DNA from: Planobispora longispora
GTDB taxonomy: Bacteria; Actinomycetota; Actinomycetes; Streptosporangiales; Streptosporangiaceae
Direction: 5' to 3'
Assembly: GCF_016863135.1 (NCBI RefSeq)
Contig: NZ_BOOH01000036.1
Location: forward strand, 123,401-187,400
DNA length: 64,000 nucleotides
This document shows, piece after piece, positions 25,980 to 34,530 of this stretch. Position numbers and translations under genes: made by a program. The first letter of the stretch is position 1, and each line of letters begins with the position of its first letter. The notes below the pieces were generated by a model. That model saw nothing but the letters and a program-made list of their open reading frames with translations, had not been told where the DNA came from and made no database searches.

Positions 25980-26090
25980 TCATCCGCTCTCGGCCGGCCC
26001 CGCCGCGGTGCGCCACGGCTGCGGCGCGGATGCCGCCGGCGAGCCGGAGGGGGATCGCGGGCGGCCACGCCGCCGGAGCCGAGGACGGAT

Positions 26091-26394
26091 GCCGGGACCG
26101 CCGAGTACGGCCTCGGGCACGGGTTCAGCCTCGGCGGGGCGCTCTGGCCCGTCGCCTTCGGATCCTGGTCGCCGGGGGCTCGTCTCCACGCGCGCCCTGG
26201 GCGTGCCCGTCCTCGGGTTCGCCGTCGTCGCAGCCCTCGACGCCTTCCACCGGGCCGACTCCCACCGGCCTGTCGAGCGCGCGCTGTGGTCCCTGGCGCC
26301 CGTCATGGCCGTGCCGATCCTGCTGATGTGGGGCGCCTTCCTGAGCGCCGCCCGCCCGCGGCCCGGCCGGTCCCGGCCGGATCAGTCCAGGTAG
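26091..26394 (+). pseudogene. Possible remnant of a membrane protein gene
   Basis: The last 65 codons (ending 26394) read STRALGVPVLGFAVVAALDAFHRAD and ALWSLAPVMAVPILLMWGAFLSAAR, two helix-like stretches with coding character. Upstream, another frame (about 26100-26170) reads TAEYGLGHGFSLGGALWP and VAFGSWSPG, suggesting one gene split by a frameshift. No family was recognised and no ribosome site is clear. It may instead be chance. Confidence 0.3.
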
Positions 26395-26438
26395 GGGTCA
26401 GGTCGGCCGTTCATAAGGGTCAGGTCAGCCGTTCGTCG
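26395..26438. repeat. Tandem repeat, 22 bp x 2, at AraC gene end
   Basis: Units 26395-26416 and 26417-26438 share GGGTCAGGTC and GCCGTTC. The second unit holds the stop codon of the AraC-type gene (TCA at 26425-26427); the first is a downstream copy. Confidence 0.8.
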
Positions 26439-27429
26439 CGCGAGGGAAGGCTCGCCGGTAGTCGCCCGGAGACACTCCCAGCTGCTTGAGGAAGTGGTGG
26501 CGGAGGTTGTTGGCCGTACCGAGCCCGCTCAGCTCCCCGACCTTCGCGATCGGCAGATCCGTTGATTCGAGCAGGCCCCGGGCACGTGCCAGGCGCTGGT
26601 CGAGCAACCACTGCAGCGGTGTCATCCCGGTGGCCGCCCGCAGTCGCCGGTAGAAGGTCCGGGGGCTCATCGCGACTCGCCGGGCCAGTCCCTCGACCGT
26701 GAGCGGCTGATCCAGGTGGGCGCGGGCCCATTCCAGGACGGGCCCCAGACTCTCGTCGTCGGTCGCGGGCACGGACAGATCGATGAACTGCGCCTGGCCG
26801 CCGGGCCGATGGGCGGGCACCACCATCCGGCGGGCCAGTTGGTTGGCGATGTGCGCGCCGAGGTCACGCCGTACCAGGTGGAGACAGAGATCGAGGCCCG
26901 CGGTCAGCCCGGCGCTGGTGAGCACGTCGCCGTCGTCCACATACAGCACCGAGTCGTCGACCCGCACCTTCGGGTAGCGCTCGGCCAGCTGGGCGGTGTG
27001 CATCCAGTGGGCGGTGGCGCGGCGTCCGTCGAGCAGCCCCGCTTCGGCGAGGGCGAAGGCGCCGGTGCACAGGGAGACCATCCGGGCGCCGGCGGCGTGG
27101 GCGCGACGCAGTGCCGTCACCAGCTCGGACGGGAGCGGCGCGCCCTCCTCGACACAGGAGTCGGGAACCGAGGGCACGATGACGGTGTCCGCGCCGACGA
27201 GGCCGTCGAGCCCGTAGTCGGTCCGCAACGTCAGCCGTGATCCGGCGGGACCGCTCCGGCTCTCCGGCGGCCGCCCACCCGTCCCGCACAACCGCAGGTC
27301 GTACCAGGGATCGGCGAGATCGGGATGCGGCTTGCCGAAGACGGTGCAGGGGATGCTCATCTCGTACAGGTCCCAGGAGGGGACCTCGATGTCCTCGGGC
27401 ACGACCACGGCGATGGAACCGGCGCTCAT
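26425..27429 (-). CDS. GlxA-type AraC-family transcriptional regulator
   Basis: 334-aa regulator with an N-terminal DJ-1/PfpI-like domain (about 5-190) and a C-terminal AraC HTH pair (about 215-325). The DJ-1 part shows VVVPEDIEVPSWDLYE and LCTGAFALAEAGLLDGRRATAHW, with the nucleophile-elbow Cys retained. The AraC part shows LARRVAMSPRTFYRRLRAATG and LGTANNLRHHFLKQLGVSPGDYR. ATG 27429 is chosen at the first strand of the DJ-1 fold; the longer frame upstream is not convincing. Divergent from the mycothiol-type enzyme at 27557, which it may control. Confidence 0.9.
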   Translation of the reverse strand: MSAGSIAVVVPEDIEVPSWDLYEMSIPCTVFGKPHPDLADPWYDLRLCGTGGRPPESRSGPAGSRLTLRTDYGLDGLVGADTVIVPSVPDSCVEEGAPLPSELVTALRRAHAAGARMVSLCTGAFALAEAGLLDGRRATAHWMHTAQLAERYPKVRVDDSVLYVDDGDVLTSAGLTAGLDLCLHLVRRDLGAHIANQLARRMVVPAHRPGGQAQFIDLSVPATDDESLGPVLEWARAHLDQPLTVEGLARRVAMSPRTFYRRLRAATGMTPLQWLLDQRLARARGLLESTDLPIAKVGELSGLGTANNLRHHFLKQLGVSPGDYRRAFPRATNG

Positions 27430-27556
27430 GATCCCGGAGCCTATGGCAGGAATTTGGCGGTACCGGTCATCCCCGTCACTGTCCCCCGCCGCGGACCGCT
27501 GAGAACGTGGTCTCCGCGTGATCGACCGCCGCGGGCGGACAGACGAGGAGTTACGG

Positions 27557-28153
27557 ATGACTTTTGACCACCCGGCCGTGTCATGGCCGGACCTGGTGTC
27601 GGCCGTCGCCGACGACTGCCTGGCCGTTCTCCTCAAGGGGGCCGACGAGGACTGGTCACGCCGGGCCGGCGGTCTCGACTGGACCTGCCGCCAGACCCTC
27701 GATCACCTGGCCCTCGGCCTGATCGGCTACGCGGGTCTCCTCATCGCCCGTCCCCGCGACCGCTACATCACCCTCTTCGCCTCCCTCGACCCCCACGCCT
27801 CCGTCCCCGCGTGCCTGGAAGGGCTCGGCATCGCCGCGTCCCTGCTCAGCGGCACGGTCCGGGACACAGCGGCGGACGTGCGGGCATGGCATCCCTGGGG
27901 CCACTCCGACGCCGCGGGCTTCGCCGCGATGGGCGTCGTCGAACTGGCCGTTCACACCTACGACATCACCCGCGCCCTCGGCCTGTCCTGGACACCGCCC
28001 GGCGAGCCCGGCACCGCCGCCCTCGCCCGCCTCTTCCCCGACGCCCCGGCGGGGCATGACCCGTTCGCCACCCTGCTGTGGTGCACGGGCCGCATCCCGC
28101 TCCCCGGAATGCCCCGTCGCGCGGAATGGCAGTGGTACGGCAGCGCCGCCTAG
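27557..28153 (+). CDS. Mycothiol-dependent maleylpyruvate isomerase N-terminal-type (DinB-like) protein
   Basis: 198-aa four-helix protein of the MDMPI_N/DinB-like group. The characteristic helix-turn DWTCRQTLDHLALGLIGYAGLL holds the metal-binding His, and the second His is in ELAVHTYDITRALGL. Such enzymes use mycothiol or related thiols in isomerase or transferase reactions; the exact activity here is unknown. GAGGAG precedes ATG 27557 by 6 bp. It is divergent from the AraC-type regulator, 128 bp apart. Confidence 0.8.
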   Translation: MTFDHPAVSWPDLVSAVADDCLAVLLKGADEDWSRRAGGLDWTCRQTLDHLALGLIGYAGLLIARPRDRYITLFASLDPHASVPACLEGLGIAASLLSGTVRDTAADVRAWHPWGHSDAAGFAAMGVVELAVHTYDITRALGLSWTPPGEPGTAALARLFPDAPAGHDPFATLLWCTGRIPLPGMPRRAEWQWYGSAA

Positions 28154-28539
28154 GGGTCCCGTCCCGCAACCGCTGAGCTGACACGGGTCGGCGCCCGACG
28201 AGATTCATGTGCGCCCCGCCGTACCGATCATCCGCCACGCCCACCCCGGCGGCCAGGGCGTCCAGATCGGCCCGCTCGTCCACACCCAGGCGTCGCAGGC
28301 CGGCGTCGGCGACTTCGCGGATCCGCTCGCTCCCGGTTCGGTCCGTCGACCCTTTGATCATGAAAAGCGGCCGACAGGAAGTCTTCCATCGGTGACACCA
28401 ACGTCAAGCTATGTGACCCGTTCACGGGAAGCCGGGCCGTACGGCTGTCCCTCCAATACAGACTCGACTTCGCTTCCTGGCAGCTCTCCATACATCGGCG
28501 GATGAGGCTGTTTACGCCCGCTGTCCCGTTCACCGCTTA
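28154..28539. other. Non-coding gap of about 390 bp
   Basis: No credible gene. On the minus strand 28190-28361 reads as a short coding-like fragment (RIREVADAGLRRLGVDERAD) with no start site and no recognised family. The part from 28360 to 28500 has lower G+C than the flanks, with no repeat or hairpin that I can assign. Confidence 0.5.
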
Positions 28540-28563
28540 TCAGAATGTGTTCTGACCTACGAT
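28540..28563 (+). promoter_or_regulatory. Operator and leaderless -10 of toxin-antitoxin operon
   Basis: The palindrome TCAGAA-TGTG-TTCTGA occupies 28540-28555 and is followed at once by TACGAT (28558-28563), 6 bp before the antitoxin GTG. The arrangement fits autorepression by the antitoxin over a leaderless promoter. Confidence 0.65.
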
Positions 28564-28569
28564 GATGGA

Positions 28570-29046
28570 GTGAGCACCAGCAACGCCGACGCCGACGCCG
28601 TCACCTTCTCGGACCTGTCCAGAAACCCCCGAGCCGTCGCCGAACGCGCCGCCCGCCTGGGCCGGGTGCGCATCACCCACCGCGACGCCCCGGACTTCTA
28701 CCTGACCGCCGCCGACCGCGAAGACCAGCGCGGCGAAACGCTGACCACGGCATCACGCCTGTTCCTGGCCCTCCTCAAACACGACCCCACCGCCCGCACG
28801 CTGGTCATCGCCATGCCCGACGTCTTCCCCTGGGTCCGTCACCTGAGCCCCGACGAGCTGCGCTCCTTCACCCTGGAACTGGTCGAGGCGCTCTCCGACG
28901 CCGCGGAACTCGATGTCGACACCACCGCCCAGGAAGTCATCGCGGGCTGGCGGGCCACCGCCCGCATCAAAGCCGACCCCGTGCGCTACGCCCAGGCGCG
29001 CACCGCCACCAGCGGCGACTTCGGGCCGGTCGAGGTCACCGCGTGA
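28570..29046 (+). CDS. Phd/YefM-like antitoxin
   Basis: 158-aa protein whose first 50 residues fit the Phd/YefM DNA-binding fold: VTFSDLSRNPRAVAERA then GRVRITHRDAPDFYLTAADRED. The remainder (50-158) is a longer helical region than in normal antitoxins (usually 80-95 aa in total). The C-terminal part would wrap the toxin. GTG 28570 has no ribosome site but lies 6 bp after TACGAT. Its stop overlaps the toxin start (GTGA). The unusually long middle may be a dimerisation or sensory addition. Confidence 0.78.
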   Translation: MSTSNADADAVTFSDLSRNPRAVAERAARLGRVRITHRDAPDFYLTAADREDQRGETLTTASRLFLALLKHDPTARTLVIAMPDVFPWVRHLSPDELRSFTLELVEALSDAAELDVDTTAQEVIAGWRATARIKADPVRYAQARTATSGDFGPVEVTA

Positions 29047-29399
29047 GTCCCAAGCGCGGCGACCGGGTGACAGTCCCGCCACCCGACGGCGAATGGGACC
29101 TCCGGTTCGGCACCGGCGATGCGGTCAAAGGCTGGGAGGAGCTGTGCCGCCACGCCCTGGCCAACACCCGCCGCTGCTTCGAGACGCTGCGCGCCGATCC
29201 CCGTTCCCGGGCAGATCACGGACGCCAGCACCGGCTCCGCGGCGACCTGGCCACCCATCGCCACAACGGCCACGACCTGGAACAGTGGGAATTCGAAGTC
29301 ACCAGCGGCGGGCGCGTCCGCTACGCCATCGATGACGACACCCACACCGTCTGGATCATTTACGCCTCACCCCGGCACCCGAAAGACACCGACGCCTGA
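29043..29399 (+). CDS. RelE/ParE-superfamily-like toxin
   Basis: 118-aa protein following the antitoxin by a 4-bp overlap. The pattern fits RelE/ParE-like mRNA interferases: an N-terminal helix pair (DAVKGWEELCRHALANTRRCFETL), then HRLRGDLATHRHNGHDLEQWEFEV and a final RVRYAIDDDTHTVWIIYASPRHPK. The last segment matches the RelE Arg-Tyr strand and C-terminal basic tail. Closest in feel to actinobacterial cytotoxic translational repressors. The operon layout supports a toxin role; the target is unknown. Confidence 0.75.
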   Translation: MSPKRGDRVTVPPPDGEWDLRFGTGDAVKGWEELCRHALANTRRCFETLRADPRSRADHGRQHRLRGDLATHRHNGHDLEQWEFEVTSGGRVRYAIDDDTHTVWIIYASPRHPKDTDA

Positions 29400-29720
29400 G
29401 GCTGCGGACAGGAGTCCGATCGGGGGATCCTCCTCCAGGAACATCCACAGACACGCCGACGGCTATCGCCGCCTCGGTGGCGCCGGTGTTGCATGTCCCG
29501 TCGTGTTGATGGGCGGACATGGATATGAGGTGGAGCCCGGGGCCGCCGGCTCGTTACGGTTGGCGTGTGCCGACCTTCCTCATCGCCCCCGTCATCTCTC
29601 CCCCGCCCGCCCGATAGCGGGCGGCATCTCTCCTGTGTGACCGGGTCGGAGTGATCCGGTGGGTGGTCGCTGCCCGCAGACGTGCGGACGTTGACGACCA
29701 CTTCCCCTGGAGAGATCTCC
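29400..29720. other. Gap of 321 bp with two hairpins
   Basis: A small hairpin (CGGAC-AGGA-GTCCG, 29405-29418) just after the toxin stop may end the toxin-antitoxin mRNA. An 8-bp stem (29603-29610 with 29617-29624) is flanked by direct repeats CATCTCTCC and lies about 100 bp before the EamA gene. It might be leader structure, but I recognise no riboswitch family. No gene was seen. Confidence 0.5.
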
Positions 29721-30611
29721 ATGACGCATGTCTCCGTACGGCAGGGACTGCTGTACATCTCCCTCGCGGCCACCGCGTGGGGCACCGGCGGCGCCGCCGG
29801 GGCGCTGCTCGACCGGGCCGGCGGGGTCGGGCCCGTCGCGGTCTCGTTCTGGCGGTTCGCCGTCGGGGCGACGATGATCCTGCTGGTCACGCGGATCCTG
29901 GGCGTGGCGATTCCCCGGCATTCCGCGCTCGGTCGCGCCGTGGTCCTGGGCGTGGCGATGGCCGTCTGCCAGACGGCCTACTTCGCGGCGATCGCCGAGT
30001 CCGGGCTCGCCGTGGCCACTGTGGTCACCACCGGCGCGACTCCCGTCTTCGTCGCCGCCGGATCCGCCGTGCTCCTGCGGGAGCGGCCCGGGGCGGCCGG
30101 GCTGGGGTGTGTCGCCGCCGCCCTGGCCGGGCTGGCCCTGCTGGCCTCCGACGACGGCCCGGCGGGCTTCTCCCCGGCCGGCGCCGGGTGGGCGCTGCTC
30201 TCGGCGGCCGGTTACGCGGGCGTGACGCTGCTCAACCGGGCCCGGCCCGCCGAGCCGTACAGCACCGCGATGGGCGGCTTCGCGGTCGGCGCCGCCTGCC
30301 TGCTCCCCGTCGCCCTGGCCCACGGGATGCTGCCCTCGGGCGAGCAGCTCGCGTCCTGGGCGCTCATCGCCTACCTCGGCGCGATCCCGACGGCTCTCGC
30401 CTACGGGCTGTTCTTCGCCGGGCTCGCCGCGGTGCGGGCCATGACCGCCTCGGTGATCACGCTGGTGGAGCCGGTCGGGGCGGCGGCCCTCGGGGTGCTC
30501 CTGTTCGGCGAGCGGCTCAGCCCGCAGGCCGCGGGAGGCGCCGCGCTCCTGCTCGCCGCCGTCGTCCTGCTCGCCCTGGGCGAGAGGAAGGAGGCGCCGA
30601 ACCCTGCCTGA
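29721..30611 (+). CDS. EamA/DMT-family transporter
   Basis: 296-aa exporter-type membrane protein with ten predicted helices in two EamA repeats (about 10-140 and 150-288). Typical segments: LYISLAATAWGTGGAAG at the first helix, VVTTGATPVFVAAGS, and in the second repeat EPVGAAALGVLLFGERLSP. ATG 29721 has TGGAGAGA upstream. Proteins of this group export amino acids or small metabolites. It stands alone, with a TetR gene downstream that more likely serves the MFS gene. Confidence 0.9.
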   Translation: MTHVSVRQGLLYISLAATAWGTGGAAGALLDRAGGVGPVAVSFWRFAVGATMILLVTRILGVAIPRHSALGRAVVLGVAMAVCQTAYFAAIAESGLAVATVVTTGATPVFVAAGSAVLLRERPGAAGLGCVAAALAGLALLASDDGPAGFSPAGAGWALLSAAGYAGVTLLNRARPAEPYSTAMGGFAVGAACLLPVALAHGMLPSGEQLASWALIAYLGAIPTALAYGLFFAGLAAVRAMTASVITLVEPVGAAALGVLLFGERLSPQAAGGAALLLAAVVLLALGERKEAPNPA

Positions 30612-30642
30612 CCTGCGGCGGGACGGTCCGGGGCAACCGACG

Positions 30643-30684
30643 ACAGAATCACATTCTGTTAACGAGATGTAAAACGCAACGTTT
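30643..30684. promoter_or_regulatory. Probable TetR operator region
   Basis: Two palindromes sit in an A+T-rich stretch before the TetR gene: ACAGAAT-CAC-ATTCTGT (30643-30659) and AAACG-CAA-CGTTT (30672-30684). Either could be the operator of the TetR protein at 30727. Confidence 0.6.
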
Positions 30685-30726
30685 CGTTATTGATTAATGG
30701 TCCCGAATGCCCGATTCTCTGGATGC

Positions 30727-31329
30727 ATGACGGACGAGCAGCGCCGGCGCCCCGGCCGGCCCCGGAGCGAGCAGGCTCACGACGCGGTCCTGGCCGCCGC
30801 GCGTGAGCTGCTCGCCGAGGTCGGGTACCCGCGGCTGACGATCGAGGGCGTGGCGGCCCGCGCCGGGGTCGGCAAGACCACCATCTACCGCTGGTGGTCC
30901 AGCAAGGCCGAGCTGGTCGCCGAGATCCTCTACCGGCCGATCCGCATCGAGGAGATCCCCGAGTCCGGGTCTCCGCGCGACGACCTCGCGGCCAACATCC
31001 GCATCCTCGTCGAGCCGTTCGCCGACCCCTGGTACGGGCCCGCCCTCACCGGGGCGCGCAACGACCTCAACACCGATCCCGAGGGCCAGAAAGCCTTCCA
31101 GGCGCAGATCCTGTCGGGCCGCCGGGACACCGGACGGGCGATCTTCCAGCGTCTCGTCGACGCCGGGGACCTGCCCGAGGACACCGACGTCGACTATCTG
31201 ATCGACGTGATGTCCGGCCTGCTGGTCTACCGGGGCGTCATCTGGCGTCAGCCGATCACCGAGAACGACGTCCAGAAGCTGGTCGCCCTGCTCGTCGACG
31301 GCGACCCGCCCCGCCGTACCGCCTCCTGA
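30727..31329 (+). CDS. TetR-family transcriptional regulator (MFS-linked)
   Basis: 200-aa regulator from ATG 30727; an ATG at 30697 would add ten residues. HTH at about 17-62 (EGVAARAGVGKTTIYRWWSSKAELV) and a TetR_C type 16-like C-terminus. Upstream palindromes suggest autoregulation. The MFS transporter starts 140 bp downstream on the same strand, followed 1 bp later by an M20 hydrolase, so the three genes look like one regulated unit. Confidence 0.9.
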   Translation: MTDEQRRRPGRPRSEQAHDAVLAAARELLAEVGYPRLTIEGVAARAGVGKTTIYRWWSSKAELVAEILYRPIRIEEIPESGSPRDDLAANIRILVEPFADPWYGPALTGARNDLNTDPEGQKAFQAQILSGRRDTGRAIFQRLVDAGDLPEDTDVDYLIDVMSGLLVYRGVIWRQPITENDVQKLVALLVDGDPPRRTAS

Positions 31330-31469
31330 CCCCGTTCGCCGAGGACCACCCCGCCCCTCCGGCCCCCTTCCGCCCTCGCACAGCCACGGCCGCCGTCCCG
31401 CCGTACCCCTTCCGGCTGCCCGCTCTTCTCCCCTCCCCCTCCTCCCCCGCCCGGATTCGGAGCGCGCAC

Positions 31470-32900
31470 GTGACCCAGCCCCTCAACCCACCCCCCGTGA
31501 AGGTGTCCGCCGTCGTCGGGCTCCTCGTCTTCGTCGAGATCACCAGCGGTCTGATCCAGGGCATGATGCTCCCGATCACCCCCGCCATCGGCAAGGCCTA
31601 CGGCGTCTCCAACGCGGCCCTGCACTGGGTCAGCGTCGTCCAGCTGCTCTCCGCCGCGATCTGCGTGCCGATCTTCGCCCGTCTCGGCGACATGTACGGC
31701 CACCGCAAGCTGCTCCGGATCTCCCTGCTCTTCCTGCTGGCCGGCTCCGCCCTGGTCGCCTGGGCGCCCAGCTTCGAGCTGCTGCTGGCCGGCCGGGCGC
31801 TGATGGGCCCGATGTCGGCGCTGCTCCCGCTGGAGTTCGGCATCGTGCGCAGCCGCCTGGAGCCCGGGCGGGCGCGTTCCGCGATCGGCATGCTGGTCGG
31901 CTCGCTCACCCTCGGCACCTCGCTCGGCCTGATCGTCGGCGGTGTGGTGCACGCCGTACTGAAGGACGTCCACCACACGCTGACCGTCCCGGTCGTGATG
32001 ACCGCCCTGTGCGTGGTGGTCGTGGCGTTCTGGGTGCCGGAGAGCGTCGAGCGGGCGGTCGCCTCGATCGACTGGGCGGGCGCCGCGGCGCTCAGCCTCG
32101 GCCTGGTCACGCTCCTGCTGGGGGTGAGCGGCGGGCCGGTCGCCCTGCTCGGGGCCGCCGCCGCGCTGCTGGCCCTGTGGGTCCGGATCGAGCTGCGCGC
32201 CGAGCACCCGCTGGTGGACGTGCGCAACCTCGTCCGCCCGCGTCTCGTCGGCCTCTATGCCGCCAGCTTCATGCTCGGCTTCTCCATGTTCGGCGCGCAG
32301 ACCGCCTCCGCCACGTTCATGGCGAGCGTCCCGGAGAAGGTCGGGTACGGCTTCGGCTTCGACGCGCTCCCCCTGGCCCTGATGATGATCCCCAGTGGCC
32401 TGTTCGCGATGGCCGGGGCGTCGGCGATGGCCGGGATCGGCACCCGGGTCGGGCACGACGCCACGCTGCTGCTCGGGCTGGGCCTGACCGCGGCGGGCTA
32501 CCTGCTCGTGACGGTCCTGCACGCGCACCCCGCGCAGTTCCTGGCCGCCACCGCGTTCATCTCCCTCGGCACCGGCGTCGCGCTGGCCTCCATCCCCGCG
32601 CTGATCGCCGAGCGCGCCCCGATCACCGACATCGCGATCTCCACCGGCATGTACAACACGTTCAAGACCCTCGGCGGCAGCGTCTCGGGCGCGGTCTTCG
32701 CCGGGGTGCTGTCCACGATGGTCATCGGGGGCACCGCCAGCCCGACCGAGGGCGGCTACGTGACCGTCTGGCTGATCTGCGCCGCCGCCTCCGTCCTCGC
32801 CGTCCTGTTCCTGCTGGCCGTCGCCCGCCGCGCCTCCGCCGCCGGTCCCGCCGCCGGCTCCGTCCCCGCCTTCGCTTCCGCTCCCGGTAAGGAGTCCTGA
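31470..32900 (+). CDS. MFS transporter, DHA2-like (14-helix drug/H+ antiporter type)
   Basis: 476-aa membrane transporter with about 14 predicted helices. The family loop FARLGDMYGHRKLLRISL after helix 2 is the MFS motif A, and RALMGPMSALLPLEFG and GMLVGSLTLGTSLGLIVGG match motifs B and C of DHA2 exporters. GTG 31470 follows GGAG by 8 bp; the longer frame upstream overlaps the TetR gene and is rejected. It ends 1 bp before the hydrolase gene. It probably exports a compound also processed by that hydrolase. Confidence 0.9.
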   Translation: MTQPLNPPPVKVSAVVGLLVFVEITSGLIQGMMLPITPAIGKAYGVSNAALHWVSVVQLLSAAICVPIFARLGDMYGHRKLLRISLLFLLAGSALVAWAPSFELLLAGRALMGPMSALLPLEFGIVRSRLEPGRARSAIGMLVGSLTLGTSLGLIVGGVVHAVLKDVHHTLTVPVVMTALCVVVVAFWVPESVERAVASIDWAGAAALSLGLVTLLLGVSGGPVALLGAAAALLALWVRIELRAEHPLVDVRNLVRPRLVGLYAASFMLGFSMFGAQTASATFMASVPEKVGYGFGFDALPLALMMIPSGLFAMAGASAMAGIGTRVGHDATLLLGLGLTAAGYLLVTVLHAHPAQFLAATAFISLGTGVALASIPALIAERAPITDIAISTGMYNTFKTLGGSVSGAVFAGVLSTMVIGGTASPTEGGYVTVWLICAAASVLAVLFLLAVARRASAAGPAAGSVPAFASAPGKES

Positions 32901-32901
32901 A

Positions 32902-34113
32902 ATGTCCACCCCGTCTCCCGAGAAGCCCCTGTCCGCCGAGAAGGCGGCGGCCCGGGCACGGATCTCCGCCGCCGGCGACGAGCTGGTGGCGTTGAGCCGG
33001 AGCATCCACGCCGAGCCGGAGCTGGCCTTCGCCGAGCACCGGTCGGCGGAGAAGGTCGCCGTCGCCATGGAGAGGGCCGGGTTCGACGTCACGCGCGGCG
33101 TCTGCGACCTGCCGACCGCGCTGAGCGCCACGTACGGCGGCGGTGACCTGGTCGTCGCGCTGTGCGCCGAGTACGACGCGCTCCCGGAGATCGGCCACGC
33201 CTGCGGGCACAACGTGATCGCCGCCTCCAGCGTGGGCGCGGCCCTGGCCCTGGCCTCGGTCGCCGACGAGCTGGGCATCACCGTGAAGCTGCTGGGCACC
33301 CCGGCCGAGGAGAGCGGCGGCGGCAAGCAGCTCATGCTGGACCGGGGCGCGTTCGACGACGTGGCGGTGGCGATGATGGCCCACCCCGCCCCGGTGGACC
33401 TGCACATGCCGGGCGGCCTGTCCACCAAGGCCAGCGGCCACTTCGAGATCGTCTACACGGGCCTCGAGGCGCACGCCTCCGCCGCCCCGCACACCGGGAT
33501 CAACGCCCTGGACGCGGTGACCGTCGCCCAGACGGCCCTCGGCCTGCTCCGCCAGCACATGGTCCCCGGCGGCCAGTTCCACGGGATCGTCCAGGAGGGC
33601 GGGCTGCGGCCGAACATCGTGCCCGCGCGCACGAAGCTGGCCTATTACCTGCGGGCCGACACCCTGGCCGACATGCACCGGCTGGAGGCGCGGGTGCGCG
33701 ACTGCTTCGCGGCGGGCGCGCTGGCCACCGGCGCGACCATGGAGATGACGCGGACCAGCCCCGACTACGCCGAGATGCGCAACGATCCGTGGCTGGCCGA
33801 CGTCTACACCGCCAACCTCGCCGTCACCGGCCGCGAGGCGTTCCCGGTGCCGCCGGAGTTCCGCGGCGGCTCGACGGACATGGGCAACGTCTCCCACGCC
33901 CTGCCGGGCATCCACCCGGTCATCGGCATCGACCCGGCCGGGTTCAGCATGCCGCACACCCCCGCCTTCGCCGCGGCGGCGGCCACCCCGGAGGCCGACA
34001 AGGGCGTGATCGACGCGGCCGCGGCGCTGGCGTGGACCGCGATCGACCTCGCCCTCGACGACGCCCGGCGAGCGGGGGTGCTGGAGGCGCTGGCCGTACG
34101 GCGAGCGGATTAG
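32902..34113 (+). CDS. M20-family amidohydrolase/peptidase (M20D type)
   Basis: 403-aa metal-dependent amidohydrolase. Metal-binding region CAEYDALPEIGHACGHN with Asp92, His99, Cys101 and His103; the catalytic Glu pair is in TPAEESGGGKQ (about 133-138); a dimerisation domain lies in the middle. The pattern fits M20D enzymes that cleave N-acyl amino acids or auxin-type conjugates. It is translated right after the MFS gene (start 1 bp after the stop), with an AAGGAG site. A role in removing an acyl group from an exported or imported compound is inferred. Confidence 0.92.
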   Translation: MSTPSPEKPLSAEKAAARARISAAGDELVALSRSIHAEPELAFAEHRSAEKVAVAMERAGFDVTRGVCDLPTALSATYGGGDLVVALCAEYDALPEIGHACGHNVIAASSVGAALALASVADELGITVKLLGTPAEESGGGKQLMLDRGAFDDVAVAMMAHPAPVDLHMPGGLSTKASGHFEIVYTGLEAHASAAPHTGINALDAVTVAQTALGLLRQHMVPGGQFHGIVQEGGLRPNIVPARTKLAYYLRADTLADMHRLEARVRDCFAAGALATGATMEMTRTSPDYAEMRNDPWLADVYTANLAVTGREAFPVPPEFRGGSTDMGNVSHALPGIHPVIGIDPAGFSMPHTPAFAAAAATPEADKGVIDAAAALAWTAIDLALDDARRAGVLEALAVRRAD

Positions 34114-34472
34114 TCGCGGGTCGGGCAGACGCAGAACAGGTGTCCCTCGGGGTCGGCGAGCACGGTCCAGTGCTCGCCGCCGGGCTGGAAGTCCGGCTTG
34201 CTCGCCCCGAGCTCCAGGTAGTCCTTGACGGCCTGCTCCACGTCCGGGACCCGCACGTCCAGGTGGAACTGCTTGTCCGGGCCGGGCCAGGCGGCGGGCT
34301 TGCGCTCGGTGTTCTTCTGGAAGTAGATGGTCACGGCGCCGTCGCCGATGCCGGCGTAGTCGTCCTCGACGTGCTGGACTTCGTAGCCGAACACGGTCGC
34401 GTAGAACTCCGCGAGCCGCCCGGGCTCGGCGCAGTCGATGTTGACGGCGAGAAACTTCGCTGTGGTGGTCAT
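34110..34472 (-). CDS. VOC (glyoxalase/bleomycin resistance) protein
   Basis: 120-aa single-domain VOC protein of the glyoxalase_6 type: FLAVNIDCAEPGRLAEFY at the start, FHLDVRVPDVEQAVKDYLELGA in the middle, and PEGHLFCVC at the end. ATG 34472 is preferred (GGAAG upstream); ATG 34502 is also in frame. It ends by overlapping the convergent M20 gene by 4 bp. Such proteins bind metal and act in isomerase, dioxygenase or drug-binding roles; no specific role can be read. Confidence 0.88.
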   Translation of the reverse strand: MTTTAKFLAVNIDCAEPGRLAEFYATVFGYEVQHVEDDYAGIGDGAVTIYFQKNTERKPAAWPGPDKQFHLDVRVPDVEQAVKDYLELGASKPDFQPGGEHWTVLADPEGHLFCVCPTRD

Positions 34473-34530
34473 GCGACCGATGCTTCCGCCTATACCTGTC
34501 ATCTGATGGCAGGTACGGACGGGAAGCTCC

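Noticed and set aside
28190..28361. Small gene on the minus strand
   Set aside because: The protein-like stretch has no start site, no ribosome site and no recognised family; it may be a remnant.
29593..29640. Riboswitch before the EamA gene
   Set aside because: One 8-bp hairpin with flanking repeats is present, but no conserved aptamer core that I know.
31248..33428. Long antisense frame across the MFS and M20 genes
   Set aside because: Composition is Gly/Asp/Gln-rich and motif-free. The sense strand carries two complete, motif-bearing genes.
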